Shown here: positions 1-6,701 of the stretch, in pieces
Position numbering within the stretch: the stretch's first letter is position 1
Layout of the letters: every line of letters begins with the position of its first letter
Source: Methanothrix sp.
GTDB lineage: Archaea; Halobacteriota; Methanosarcinia; Methanotrichales; Methanotrichaceae
Assembly (NCBI GenBank): GCA_011620785.1
Contig: WOYM01000055.1
Coordinates: forward strand, 1 to 10,497
Length of the DNA stretch: 10,497 nt
Direction of reading: 5' to 3'
Made by a program: the position numbers and the translations under genes
Notes under the pieces: model-generated
Databases searched by the model: none
The model's input: only the letters and a program-made list of their open reading frames with translations
Told to the model about the DNA's origin: nothing

Positions 1-20
1 GTTCACAACTTTAACCCTAG

Positions 21-134
21 TGGTATCGGGGAATAAAACCACAGAGTCACAGAGAGCACAGAGGACAACGATACCAGGGGAAACAAGATTGAATGGGATG
101 AAGAAATGAAGATTGAGCGTCTCTGTGAACTCTG
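21..134. repeat. Non-coding imperfect inverted-repeat element
   Basis: No gene is visible in the first 172 bases. TGGTATCG (21-28) is repeated inverted as CGATACCA (69-76). CACAGAG occurs three times in 24 bases (40-46, 49-55, 57-63). The segment ACAGAGTCACAGAGA (41-55) has an imperfect inverted partner TCTCTGTGAACTCTG (120-134). Together these make a folded, MITE-like or intergenic-repeat-like structure immediately downstream of the GH13 pseudogene. Similar CACAGAG / CTCTGTG pairs occur as dispersed intergenic repeats in some archaea and bacteria, but assigning it to such a family is from memory. It could also serve as a 3' stem-loop for transcripts arriving from the minus strand. Confidence 0.45.
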
Positions 135-172
135 CTCAGGGTGTGATACACCCGGTCTACCTGGCGGCCTCT

Positions 173-1044
173 TCACTCACCGCCCTCGACTGTCCAGACC
201 CTCCCATAGTTGCTTGGGATGCTGATCTCCCCCCACTCCCCTGCCCTTGTCTTAAAGCCATCCTCTCCATGAATCTCCTCATAGTAATCGCCTCCCAGCG
301 GGAAGTGAAAGTATGCCTTCTGATCGCTGAGGAAGTAGTTCTCGCACAGCTCCTGGCCCTGCCAGATCAGGGGAATCCCCCTGGCAGTCATGATCGCTAT
401 CAGATAGCGCTGGACCCTGTACCAATACCTTCTGTCCCCCTCCTTCAGTAGATCGTTGTCATCCCTGCTGATGGTGCGGAAGTTGCAGACGAACCGGTAG
501 TGGTCGTGGTTCTCAATATACTGCAGGGCGCTCTTCTGGATGGTATCCTCATTGATCGTCTCCTTCGCTGGATAGCCGACAAGGCCCAGCCGATGGCCAA
601 GATGGGTCAGACGGCCCGCTAATTCGCTGGCTTCGGCTCGAGCCACAGCAATGGCAGCATCAAAGGTCTGGTTCTGCCAGGTGCTGCTGCTGTAGGTCTG
701 ATAGACCAGATTGGCATAACCCAGTCCCGTGGGTCCATCCCAGTAGTTGGGAACGCAGTCGTACCTGAACCCATCCACGTGATGGGCGGAATCGATCAGC
801 CTCTGCATATCTCTTCTTTTGCCAAACCTCTCGTCCACCCCGAAGTAGCCGATGGGCAGGAATCCCCAGTCGGTGGTGTTGGATATATTGGTGACCGGCA
901 TGATCTCTATGCAGTTGACTCCCAGGTCCTGCAGGTATTCCAGATGGCGGGTGGCAGTCCTCATGTCCCCATCTCGAAGGTCTTTGCCGGAACATCCTGA
1001 AGGAACTGGTCATTCTCATACCTGAATATAATCTCAATTATCAC
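173..1044 (-). pseudogene. Broken GH13 alpha-amylase-family glycosidase
   Basis: This is a remnant of a glycoside hydrolase family 13 enzyme (alpha-amylase / glucanotransferase type) that would act on alpha-1,4-glucans. The main open frame starts at an internal ATG (964) and gives 263 residues. In it LGVNCIEIMPV (14-24) is the strand-2 region and DGFRYD (64-69) is conserved region II with the nucleophile Asp69. ENHD (151-154) is region IV, and IPLIWQGQE (197-205) is the strand-8 region. Region I (normally a DxVYxH motif) is missing: the frame jumps from LIDSAH to HVDGFRYD around base 781. No region III glutamate is recognisable near residue 91. Only about 13 residues separate QGQE from the beta-rich C-terminal part, so the last barrel helix also seems lost. 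Upstream, GTG at 1044 opens a second frame containing KTFEMG. It would join the main frame if the CCCC run at 967-970 had one more base. GGAGGT sits almost against that GTG. The gene lies 80 bases after glgP and was probably co-transcribed with it. GH13 membership is clear; the deletions are inferred from family layout. Confidence 0.75.
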
Positions 1045-1104
1045 GACCTCCAAAGTGTTTGCTGGGTTGCAGGATAACGTTCATACTAATAGGGCTCGAG
1101 CTAC

Positions 1105-1110
1105 AAAAAA
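1105..1110 (-). terminator. Oligo-T run after glgP
   Basis: Read on the minus strand, the glgP stop is followed about 14 bases later by AAAA and then TTTTTT. Archaeal RNA polymerase can terminate at such runs without a hairpin, so partial termination between glgP and the GH13 remnant is possible. No other support exists. Confidence 0.25.
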
Positions 1111-1124
1111 TTTTGGCCACTTTT

Positions 1125-3254
1125 TCAGGCATACTGCAAAGCCTTCTGATAAAAGGAGATGACGTACTCCTTGACCATTCTTCGGGCAGAGAACCGCAGA
1201 CTTACGCTCTTTATGGCTTCTTTCATGACCTGGACCCATAAATGGGGCATACCCTCGTTATCTCTTTCATAATAGAGTGGGACCACCTTATTCTCTAAAA
1301 TGTCGTAAATGGCACTGGAGTCCTTCGCATCTTTTTCAGGTCCTTCTGCCCCCTGGAAAGCCCAACCGTTCCTGCCATTATACCCTTCCATCCACCAGCC
1401 ATCCAGAATGCTCAGTTGCGGAACGCCGTTCAGGCATGCTTTCATGCCGCTGGTGCCAGATGCCTCCATGGGCGGAATGGGATTATTGAGCCATAGATCT
1501 ACGCCATGTACCATATACTGTGCCAGAAGCTCTCCATAATCCTCCACAAAAGCAATCCTCCCACCCATTTCTGGGTCATGGGCAAAGCTGAAGACTTTCT
1601 GCAGAATCCTCTTTCCTGCATCGTCCGCGGGATGGGCCTTACCAGCAAATATTATCTGAACAGGATGCCATCTGTTATTGAGGATTCTCTTCAGCCGCTC
1701 TTTGTCAGAAAATATCAGATCAGCCCTCTTATAAGAGGCAAAACGTCGGGCAAACCCAACGGTCAAAGCATACGGCTCGAGGAGAGTGCCTCCTGCAATT
1801 ACATTTGTTGGATTGACCCGATCTTCGAACCATCGCTTCCTCGTCCTGTACCTTATGTAGTCGATCAGTTTGACCTTCAAGTGATGATGAACGTTCCATA
1901 ATTCAACATCTGGGATATCCTCTATCCGCTCCCATACTACTTCACTGTCTTGATCCTTCAGCCAATCGGGACCAAGGTATTTATCGAAAAGCAGCTCCAT
2001 CTTGGGCTCAATCCATGTGGGAATGTGGACTCCATTAGTGATATAGTCGATAGGCTTTCCATCTGTCATCTGAGTCAGCCAGAGGGAGGGCCACATCTGA
2101 TTTGCCACTTCGCCATGTCGCCTGCTAACGCCGTTATGATGGCCAGCCATCTTGAGGGCAAAGGCTGTCATATTGAATCCTGCGTTTGGGTCAGCTGGAT
2201 TGGAGCCCAGGCTAATGAAATCATCTCGATTCAGGCCCAATAGCGGATAGTAGCGGCTGAAATATTTGTCCATAAGATAGAAGGGAAAGACATCATGCCC
2301 TGCAGGAACTGGTGTATGGGTAGTAAAAATTGTGGTTGCCTTTACCTGGGCAACGGCGTCCTCGTAGCTCATTTGGCCTTGCATCCTTTCCCTGATCCTC
2401 TCCAAAATGGCAAAGGCAGGATGACCTTCATTCAGATGCATCACGGAATGCTTGATGCCCAGGGTGCTTAAGACCTCACTTCCGCCAATGCCCAGGACAA
2501 TCTCCTGCCGCAGCCTCTGTTCGATGTCACCTATGTATAAATGAGCTGATATCCCCCGGTTCCATGGATCATTTCTATCTATATCTGTATCCAGCAGATA
2601 TAGCGATATGCGACCTATTGCTACCTTCCAGACAGCGACAAATATCGGTGGATCCAGGAATGGGACTTTGATCACAATCTGTTCTCCAGCATCGTTCATA
2701 ACCCTGGAGATTGGCGCTGAATCTCTGTCGAGAACCTCATCCACATTCTCTTGCCATCCATCGGAGCGCATTCTCTGACGCATATAGCCCTCAGGATACA
2801 TGAAGCCTACTGCAACCAGCGGAACGGCCAGATCGCTGCACTCCTTAATGTAGTCTCCTGCCAGGAAGCCCAATCCACCCGCATAGAAAGGCAGGGAGTT
2901 ATGCAGCCCGTACTCGGCTGAAAAATAAGCTATGGGAAGGGACCCAGGATCTCTGATGTTCTCTGCAAACCATCCTGAGCTTGAAGCCAGATCCTCCTGA
3001 AACCTGGCCATCACGGATTGATAATGGCTAAGGTATTCTGGATTTCCTGAAGCGGACTGCAGGACATTATCAGAGAGATCTTCAAGCAACTTTATGGGAT
3101 TGTGATAGCCCTCCTTCCAGGCCTCACGGTTTAGCTCCTTGAAGAGCATCCTGGCAGCAGGATGCCAGCTCCACCAGAGATTGAAGGCCAATTCTTCCAG
3201 CCCTTCCAGCTCTTGTGGAAGATGAGCAAATTTTTTTGAGTCGGCTTTTGCCAA
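1125..3254 (-). CDS. glgP: Glycogen (alpha-glucan) phosphorylase, GT35
   Basis: This cytoplasmic enzyme releases glucose-1-phosphate from the non-reducing end of glycogen or maltodextrin by phosphorolysis. The sequence begins with a DUF3417-type N-terminal part (LAFNLWWSWHP, residues 23-33 from the TTG start) and continues into the phosphorylase fold. HLNEGHP (273-279), TTHTPVPAG (311-319), ITNGVHIPTW (405-414) and GFARRFASYKR (500-510) are family motifs. EASGTSGMK (597-605) is the pyridoxal-phosphate motif, with Lys605 as cofactor lysine. At 709 residues it is somewhat shorter than the 800-plus residues of many homologues but runs through to a normal end. The start is chosen at TTG 3254 because GGAGG (3264-3268) lies 9 bases before it. 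The longer alternative, GTG at 3290 (721 residues), has no ribosome binding site, although it overlaps the stop of the ppsA remnant (GTGA). A GH13 remnant follows on the same strand. Function is confident; the start is moderately so. Confidence 0.93.
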   Translation of the reverse strand: MAKADSKKFAHLPQELEGLEELAFNLWWSWHPAARMLFKELNREAWKEGYHNPIKLLEDLSDNVLQSASGNPEYLSHYQSVMARFQEDLASSSGWFAENIRDPGSLPIAYFSAEYGLHNSLPFYAGGLGFLAGDYIKECSDLAVPLVAVGFMYPEGYMRQRMRSDGWQENVDEVLDRDSAPISRVMNDAGEQIVIKVPFLDPPIFVAVWKVAIGRISLYLLDTDIDRNDPWNRGISAHLYIGDIEQRLRQEIVLGIGGSEVLSTLGIKHSVMHLNEGHPAFAILERIRERMQGQMSYEDAVAQVKATTIFTTHTPVPAGHDVFPFYLMDKYFSRYYPLLGLNRDDFISLGSNPADPNAGFNMTAFALKMAGHHNGVSRRHGEVANQMWPSLWLTQMTDGKPIDYITNGVHIPTWIEPKMELLFDKYLGPDWLKDQDSEVVWERIEDIPDVELWNVHHHLKVKLIDYIRYRTRKRWFEDRVNPTNVIAGGTLLEPYALTVGFARRFASYKRADLIFSDKERLKRILNNRWHPVQIIFAGKAHPADDAGKRILQKVFSFAHDPEMGGRIAFVEDYGELLAQYMVHGVDLWLNNPIPPMEASGTSGMKACLNGVPQLSILDGWWMEGYNGRNGWAFQGAEGPEKDAKDSSAIYDILENKVVPLYYERDNEGMPHLWVQVMKEAIKSVSLRFSARRMVKEYVISFYQKALQYA

Positions 3255-3263
3255 GGCAGTTTT

Positions 3264-3268
3264 CCTCC
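3264..3268 (-). promoter_or_regulatory. Ribosome binding site of glgP
   Basis: The minus strand reads AAAAGGAGGAAAACTGCC followed by TTG. GGAGG is a full match to the archaeal anti-Shine-Dalgarno and stands 9 bases before the TTG at 3254. It lies inside the longer reading frame that begins at GTG 3290, so it argues for the shorter protein. Confidence 0.6.
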
Positions 3269-3286
3269 TTTTGGGGGAACTTTTAT

Positions 3287-3366
3287 TCACATACAGAGAG
3301 ACTTCTCAGTCTCCAGGACTTTCAGAGTGATCTTTATGACCGAGTCTGGATTAAGGGATATGGAGT
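3287..3366 (-). pseudogene. Remnant of the 3' end of a second ppsA
   Basis: The minus-strand frame reads SISLNPDSVIKITLKVLE and then TEKSLCM before a TGA stop at 3289-3287. The end of the intact PEP synthase in this window has SISINPDSVMKITLKVLE at the matching place. At base level 3304-3366 matches 6718-6780 at about 52 of 63 positions without gaps. Eight codons differ only silently, and just two codons give (conservative) amino-acid changes inside the shared block. The copy therefore diverged as a working coding sequence before it was truncated. Its 5' side is joined directly to transposase sequence. Its stop codon overlaps the alternative GTG start of glgP, so a ppsA gene once stood directly before glgP. 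What remains cannot be functional. Confidence 0.85.
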
Positions 3367-3568
3367 TTCCATGAGGTCTATCATTATACCAAATGATAAA
3401 CTCGTCGAATGAATAAAAAGCTGCCCTGTGCTTGACGTATTCTCCGAAAAACCGTTCTAGCTTTCAGTTCGTCTGAGGGTGCTTCACTCTGGCTAATATG
3501 GGCTTGATTCCATATTTTTTGAGATGATCTTTGAATTCACTGTTACACGCCACATTGGTGGGTATATA
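3367..3568 (-). mobile_element. Decayed IS transposase (DDE integrase-core) fragment
   Basis: The minus-strand frame from about 3568 contains EFKDHLKKYGIKPILARV, then KHPQTN, a TGA stop at 3466-3464, then KLERFFGEY and FIIWYNDRPHG. This is the C-terminal half of an rve-type transposase related to the IS481/IS3 group. HPQTNGKxER carries the catalytic glutamate, and WYNxRPHG is the usual end motif. The stop replaces the expected glycine (GGA to TGA). The upstream aspartates are not seen: a further stop and loss of frame occur just above 3568, and the usual residues after RPHG are absent because the sequence passes straight into the ppsA tail. No terminal inverted repeats were found. The element is dead and truncated at both ends. 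Placement in a named IS family is uncertain. Confidence 0.8.
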
Positions 3569-3570
3569 AA
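3563..3570 (+). promoter_or_regulatory. Candidate TATA box for the H+-ATPase gene
   Basis: GGTATATAAAG contains TATATAAA, a good archaeal TATA box, about 115 bases before the ATPase ATG. Initiation about 25 bases downstream would give a leader of roughly 90 bases. It lies within the IS relic. A weaker alternative, AATATAA just before 3667, would give a nearly leaderless transcript. No expression evidence is available. Confidence 0.35.
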
Positions 3571-3683
3571 GTCAAAGGTTTCGGGACTGCACAGAAAGTT
3601 CACTAATTCGCTAATTATGTTGCCTTATTGCTGCTGGATGCAGACTACCAAAAGTGTTCAATATAACTTGGAGATAAAACTAT

Positions 3684-6170
3684 ATGTTGGTGGTGGGGTT
3701 GAGTATTGATTCTATCGTCAGTGCCGATGAAGCTAAGAAAGCATCTGTGGCCGATTTGATGAATAATCTCTCATCGAACGAAAACGGTCTATCTACTTCA
3801 GAGGCAGGGGCGAGACTCCAACAATACGGCCCAAATGAGATTTTAGAGAAGAAAATCAATCCGTTATTCAAATTTCTAGGTTATTTCTGGGGGACCATTC
3901 CCTGGATGATTGAGGCTGCCGCCATTCTTTCTGCAATATTAAGCCGCTGGGAAGACTTTGCCATCATCTTCTTGCTTTTGCTTATGAATGGCGTTGTTGG
4001 CTTCTGGCAGGAGCACAAAGCCGACAATGCCATTGAACTTTTGAAGGAGAGGCTTGCACCTACGGCCAGGGTTCAGAGAGATGGGCAGTGGAGAGGCCTC
4101 CCCTCTGCTGAACTCGTACCGGGTGATCTTGTTAGAATCCGTTTGGGGGAGATCATTCCAGCAGACATCAAGCTCATTGAGGGCGATTTCCTCCAGGTAG
4201 ACGAATCCGCCCTGACAGGTGAATCGCTGCCGGTGGATAAAAAAGTCTCTGAGGTTGCTTTCTCCGGATCAATAGTTCGTCAGGGAGAGATGACTGCTTT
4301 GGTCTTTGCTACGGGAATGAATACCTACTTCGGCCGAACTGCCAAGCTGGTCGAATTGGCCAAGACCCAGAGCCACTTTCAGAAGGCGGTAGTCAAGATT
4401 GGAGATTATCTGATCATTCTGGCCGTAATCCTGGTGACCCTAGTATTCATCGTAGCCACCATGAGGCATGAAAGCCTCCTGCAGACTTTGCAGTTCGCCC
4501 TGGTGCTGGTAGTGGCCGCCATACCCGCCGCCCTTCCTGCCGTTCTGTCCGTGACCATGGCGGTGGGTGCGATGAAACTCGCCAAGAAGGAGGCCATAGT
4601 GAGCAGGCTGGCAGCCATCGAGGAGATGGCTGGGGTGGATATCCTCTGCACAGATAAGACCGGCACCATAACTCAGAATGCCATTACGGTAGCAGAGGTG
4701 GTGCCCTTCGAGGGCTTCACCCAGAAGGATGTGCTGCTTTTTGGCACCTTAGCCTCCCGAGAAGAGGATGGAGATCTCATAGATATCGCCATCATAAAGA
4801 AGAGCGAAGAAGAGCAGGTTGAACCAGGCAACTACAAATTGGGCAAGTTCAAATCCTTCGATCCCGTTTCCAAGAGGACGGAAGCCGAAATAGAGGGTCC
4901 TAAAGGCAGCTTCAAGACGGCCAAAGGTGCGCCTCAGGCCATTTTCTCATTAGCGGCAACTAGCACCCCGCGAGCCTTGGTTGACCAAAGCGTAGATACC
5001 TTCGCTTCCAAAGGCTACCGGGCTCTGGGCGTTGCCAGCACGGACTCCAAAGGAGCCTGGCGCTATGTAGGACTTATTGCCCTTCAAGATCCGCCAAGAG
5101 AAGACTCTGCAGAGACCATTAAAACTGCTCAGTCATTGGGTGTCCGCATAAAAATGGTCACTGGCGACCACGTAGCCATAGCCAAAGAGATCGCCAGGAT
5201 GGTGGGTCTGGGAACCAATATCGGTCCGGCATCGGACTTCATCGACAAACCGGACGAAGAGGCCACAGATATCATTGAAAAGGCAGACGGTTTTGCCCAA
5301 GTATTTCCTGAGCACAAATTTAAGATAGTAGAGTTGCTTCAGTCCAGAGGACATATCGTCGGCATGACTGGTGATGGGGTAAACGATGCCCCTGCCTTGA
5401 AGAAAGCCGACGCCGGTATTGCTGTCTCGGGAGCAACAGATGCAGCCAAGTCCGCGGCCGCAATAGTTTTAACCAGACCGGGGCTGTCCGTCATCATCGA
5501 CGCCATCAAAGAGAGTCGAAGGATATTTCGGCGCATGAACAGCTACGCCATTTACCGCATATCCGAGACCATCAGAGTACTGTTCTTCATCACTCTATCA
5601 ATAATCATCTTCAACTTCTATCCAGTGACGGCTATAATGATAGTATTGCTGGCTTTGCTTAACGATTTTGCCATCATGTCCATAGCCTATGACCGAGCAG
5701 AGTATGCGCGCAAGCCAAACCTTTGGGATATGACATCGGTGCTGGGCATGGCTACATTTCTGGGCCTGGTAGGCACTGTATCCTCATTCTTATTTCTTTC
5801 CATTGGCATATCCATCCTGCACCTCTCCCTGGATGTGCTCCAATCAATGATATACCTCAAGCTCTCTGTTGCTGGTCATTTTCTTATATTTATAACCAGG
5901 ACAAAAGGACATTTCTGGTCCTACAGGCCGAGCAATATACTGCTGGCAGCAGTTCTGGGTACTCAGATAGTAGCGACCATTATCGCAGTCTACGGCCTGC
6001 TCATACCCCCTATAGGCTGGAGGCTGGCATTATTCGTATGGGCTTACGCCATGGTTTCCTTCGTTTTGACGGACCTCGCCAAGGTCTTCCTATTTAAGCG
6101 GATTGAGCGAGAGGTGGAGACCTTGGAGAAGGTGGCAGAGGTTATCGGAAAAGATGTTAGTGGAATTTAG
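3684..6170 (+). CDS. P-type (P3A) plasma-membrane H+-ATPase
   Basis: This membrane pump is predicted to use ATP to export protons, like the plant/yeast Pma/AHA family and archaeal homologues. The N-terminal cation-ATPase domain is residues about 15-80. TM1-2 lie at about 68-108, and the A-domain TGES is at 178-181. TM3-4 carry IPAALPAVLSVT (280-291). The phosphorylated Asp324 is in DKTGT (324-328), KGAP (414-417) is in the nucleotide domain, TGD is at 493-495 and GDGVNDAP at 563-570. The last helices run from about 628 to 805. Residues tied to proton transport in the plant pump appear at the matching places: Asn102 in TM2 (MNG), Arg631 in TM5 (ETIR) and Asp661 in TM6 (LLND). These favour H+ over Ca2+ or Na+. 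The 828 residues end soon after TM10, without the long autoinhibitory tail of fungal and plant pumps. GGAG ends 10 bases before the ATG; TTG at 3699 is a less likely start. The gene is opposite to all its neighbours and convergent with ppsA. Confidence 0.93.
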   Translation: MLVVGLSIDSIVSADEAKKASVADLMNNLSSNENGLSTSEAGARLQQYGPNEILEKKINPLFKFLGYFWGTIPWMIEAAAILSAILSRWEDFAIIFLLLLMNGVVGFWQEHKADNAIELLKERLAPTARVQRDGQWRGLPSAELVPGDLVRIRLGEIIPADIKLIEGDFLQVDESALTGESLPVDKKVSEVAFSGSIVRQGEMTALVFATGMNTYFGRTAKLVELAKTQSHFQKAVVKIGDYLIILAVILVTLVFIVATMRHESLLQTLQFALVLVVAAIPAALPAVLSVTMAVGAMKLAKKEAIVSRLAAIEEMAGVDILCTDKTGTITQNAITVAEVVPFEGFTQKDVLLFGTLASREEDGDLIDIAIIKKSEEEQVEPGNYKLGKFKSFDPVSKRTEAEIEGPKGSFKTAKGAPQAIFSLAATSTPRALVDQSVDTFASKGYRALGVASTDSKGAWRYVGLIALQDPPREDSAETIKTAQSLGVRIKMVTGDHVAIAKEIARMVGLGTNIGPASDFIDKPDEEATDIIEKADGFAQVFPEHKFKIVELLQSRGHIVGMTGDGVNDAPALKKADAGIAVSGATDAAKSAAAIVLTRPGLSVIIDAIKESRRIFRRMNSYAIYRISETIRVLFFITLSIIIFNFYPVTAIMIVLLALLNDFAIMSIAYDRAEYARKPNLWDMTSVLGMATFLGLVGTVSSFLFLSIGISILHLSLDVLQSMIYLKLSVAGHFLIFITRTKGHFWSYRPSNILLAAVLGTQIVATIIAVYGLLIPPIGWRLALFVWAYAMVSFVLTDLAKVFLFKRIEREVETLEKVAEVIGKDVSGI

Positions 6171-6308
6171 CACCATCGATTTTTATGATTAAAATTATTA
6201 TAACTGGAAATGAAAACAGGCATAGAGCATTTGAAGCCCACATATAAAGAGCTGTCTACACTTCCCGCCAATTCTCCTGCAGGGAGCTTTGTCAGCCTCC
6301 GAGAGCCT

Positions 6309-6584
6309 TCAGCTGTCGTAAGGAACATGTCCTTTGTCCCCCAGCATGTCAAGGCCTGGATAGATGATCTTCGGCTCCATGCAATGGTCCTGTTCAGCTT
6401 GATTGGATGGTCTCTGCAGGTCCCAGCACGGATACTCCTCGATTTTCAGGTACAGCCATGGAACGAATCCGCACTTGCTGCAAGTCGGCCCCCGAGGAGG
6501 TCCTTGTAACCAAGGTTCTTGCTCGTAGCCTCGGAAAAACGAAAATGCTCCTTCCTGCTTCTCCTGGACTGAGCCCTTTGACAA
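6309..6584 (-). CDS. Small unknown protein with four cysteines
   Basis: I do not recognise this 91-residue protein. It is supported by a full GGAGG (6591-6595) 6 bases before a TTG start at 6584, by its position 114 bases behind ppsA on the same strand, and by a composition unlike random sequence. It has four Trp residues and four Cys residues. CSKCGF (35-40) looks like half of a zinc ribbon, and Cys53 and Cys68 could complete a site. No signal peptide or membrane segment is evident. It may be the last gene of a GAPDH-ppsA transcript. A competing 67-residue frame starting at ATG 6597 lacks a ribosome binding site and is arginine-rich. The plus-strand frame over the same bases has only a weak binding site. 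A decayed gene is a real alternative. Confidence 0.45.
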   Translation of the reverse strand: MSKGSVQEKQEGAFSFFRGYEQEPWLQGPPRGPTCSKCGFVPWLYLKIEEYPCWDLQRPSNQAEQDHCMEPKIIYPGLDMLGDKGHVPYDS

Positions 6585-6599
6585 TGGCTTCCTCCATCT

Positions 6600-6701
6600 T
6601 TAGAGATGCGAGATGCGCATCCTCAAGTTCCTGGTCTCATCCGCGATATATCCGTTATACACACCTCCGAAAAGAGATTGAGGCAGATTGATCATGATCA
6701 T
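6600..6701 (-). CDS. Possible 33-residue peptide overlapping the ppsA stop
   Basis: An ATG at 6701 overlaps the ppsA stop as ATGA, the usual arrangement for translational coupling. It opens a 33-codon frame (MIMINLPQSLFGG, then VYNGYIADETRNLRMRISHL) ending at TAA 6602-6600, two bases before the ribosome binding region of the next small gene. No family is recognised. It could be a genuine coupled peptide, the start of a decayed gene, or chance. Confidence 0.25.
   Translation of the reverse strand: MIMINLPQSLFGGVYNGYIADETRNLRMRISHL

Noticed and set aside
660..1037. 125-residue minus-strand frame from TTG 1037, with well-spaced GGAGGT
   Set aside because: Spacing is good, but the product resembles no protein and overlaps the GH13 coding sequence in another frame.
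1506..2243. Plus-strand frames opposite glgP
   Set aside because: They are antisense to a strongly conserved enzyme and show no motif or ribosome binding site.
3464..3466. In-frame TGA in the transposase as a recoded (selenocysteine) codon
   Set aside because: It replaces a conserved glycine in a gene fragment that is truncated at both ends; a nonsense mutation is far simpler.
3524..3709. 61-residue plus-strand frame before the ATPase gene
   Set aside because: It lies antisense to the transposase relic, overlaps the ATPase start and has no family features.
6210..6509. 99-residue plus-strand frame after the ATPase gene
   Set aside because: It has only a weak ribosome binding site and no recognisable motif, and it is opposite the better-supported 91-residue minus-strand gene.
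6394..6597. 67-residue minus-strand frame from ATG 6597
   Set aside because: Its ATG overlaps the GGAGG that serves the TTG at 6584, it has no binding site of its own, and its arginine-rich product looks like an off-frame reading.
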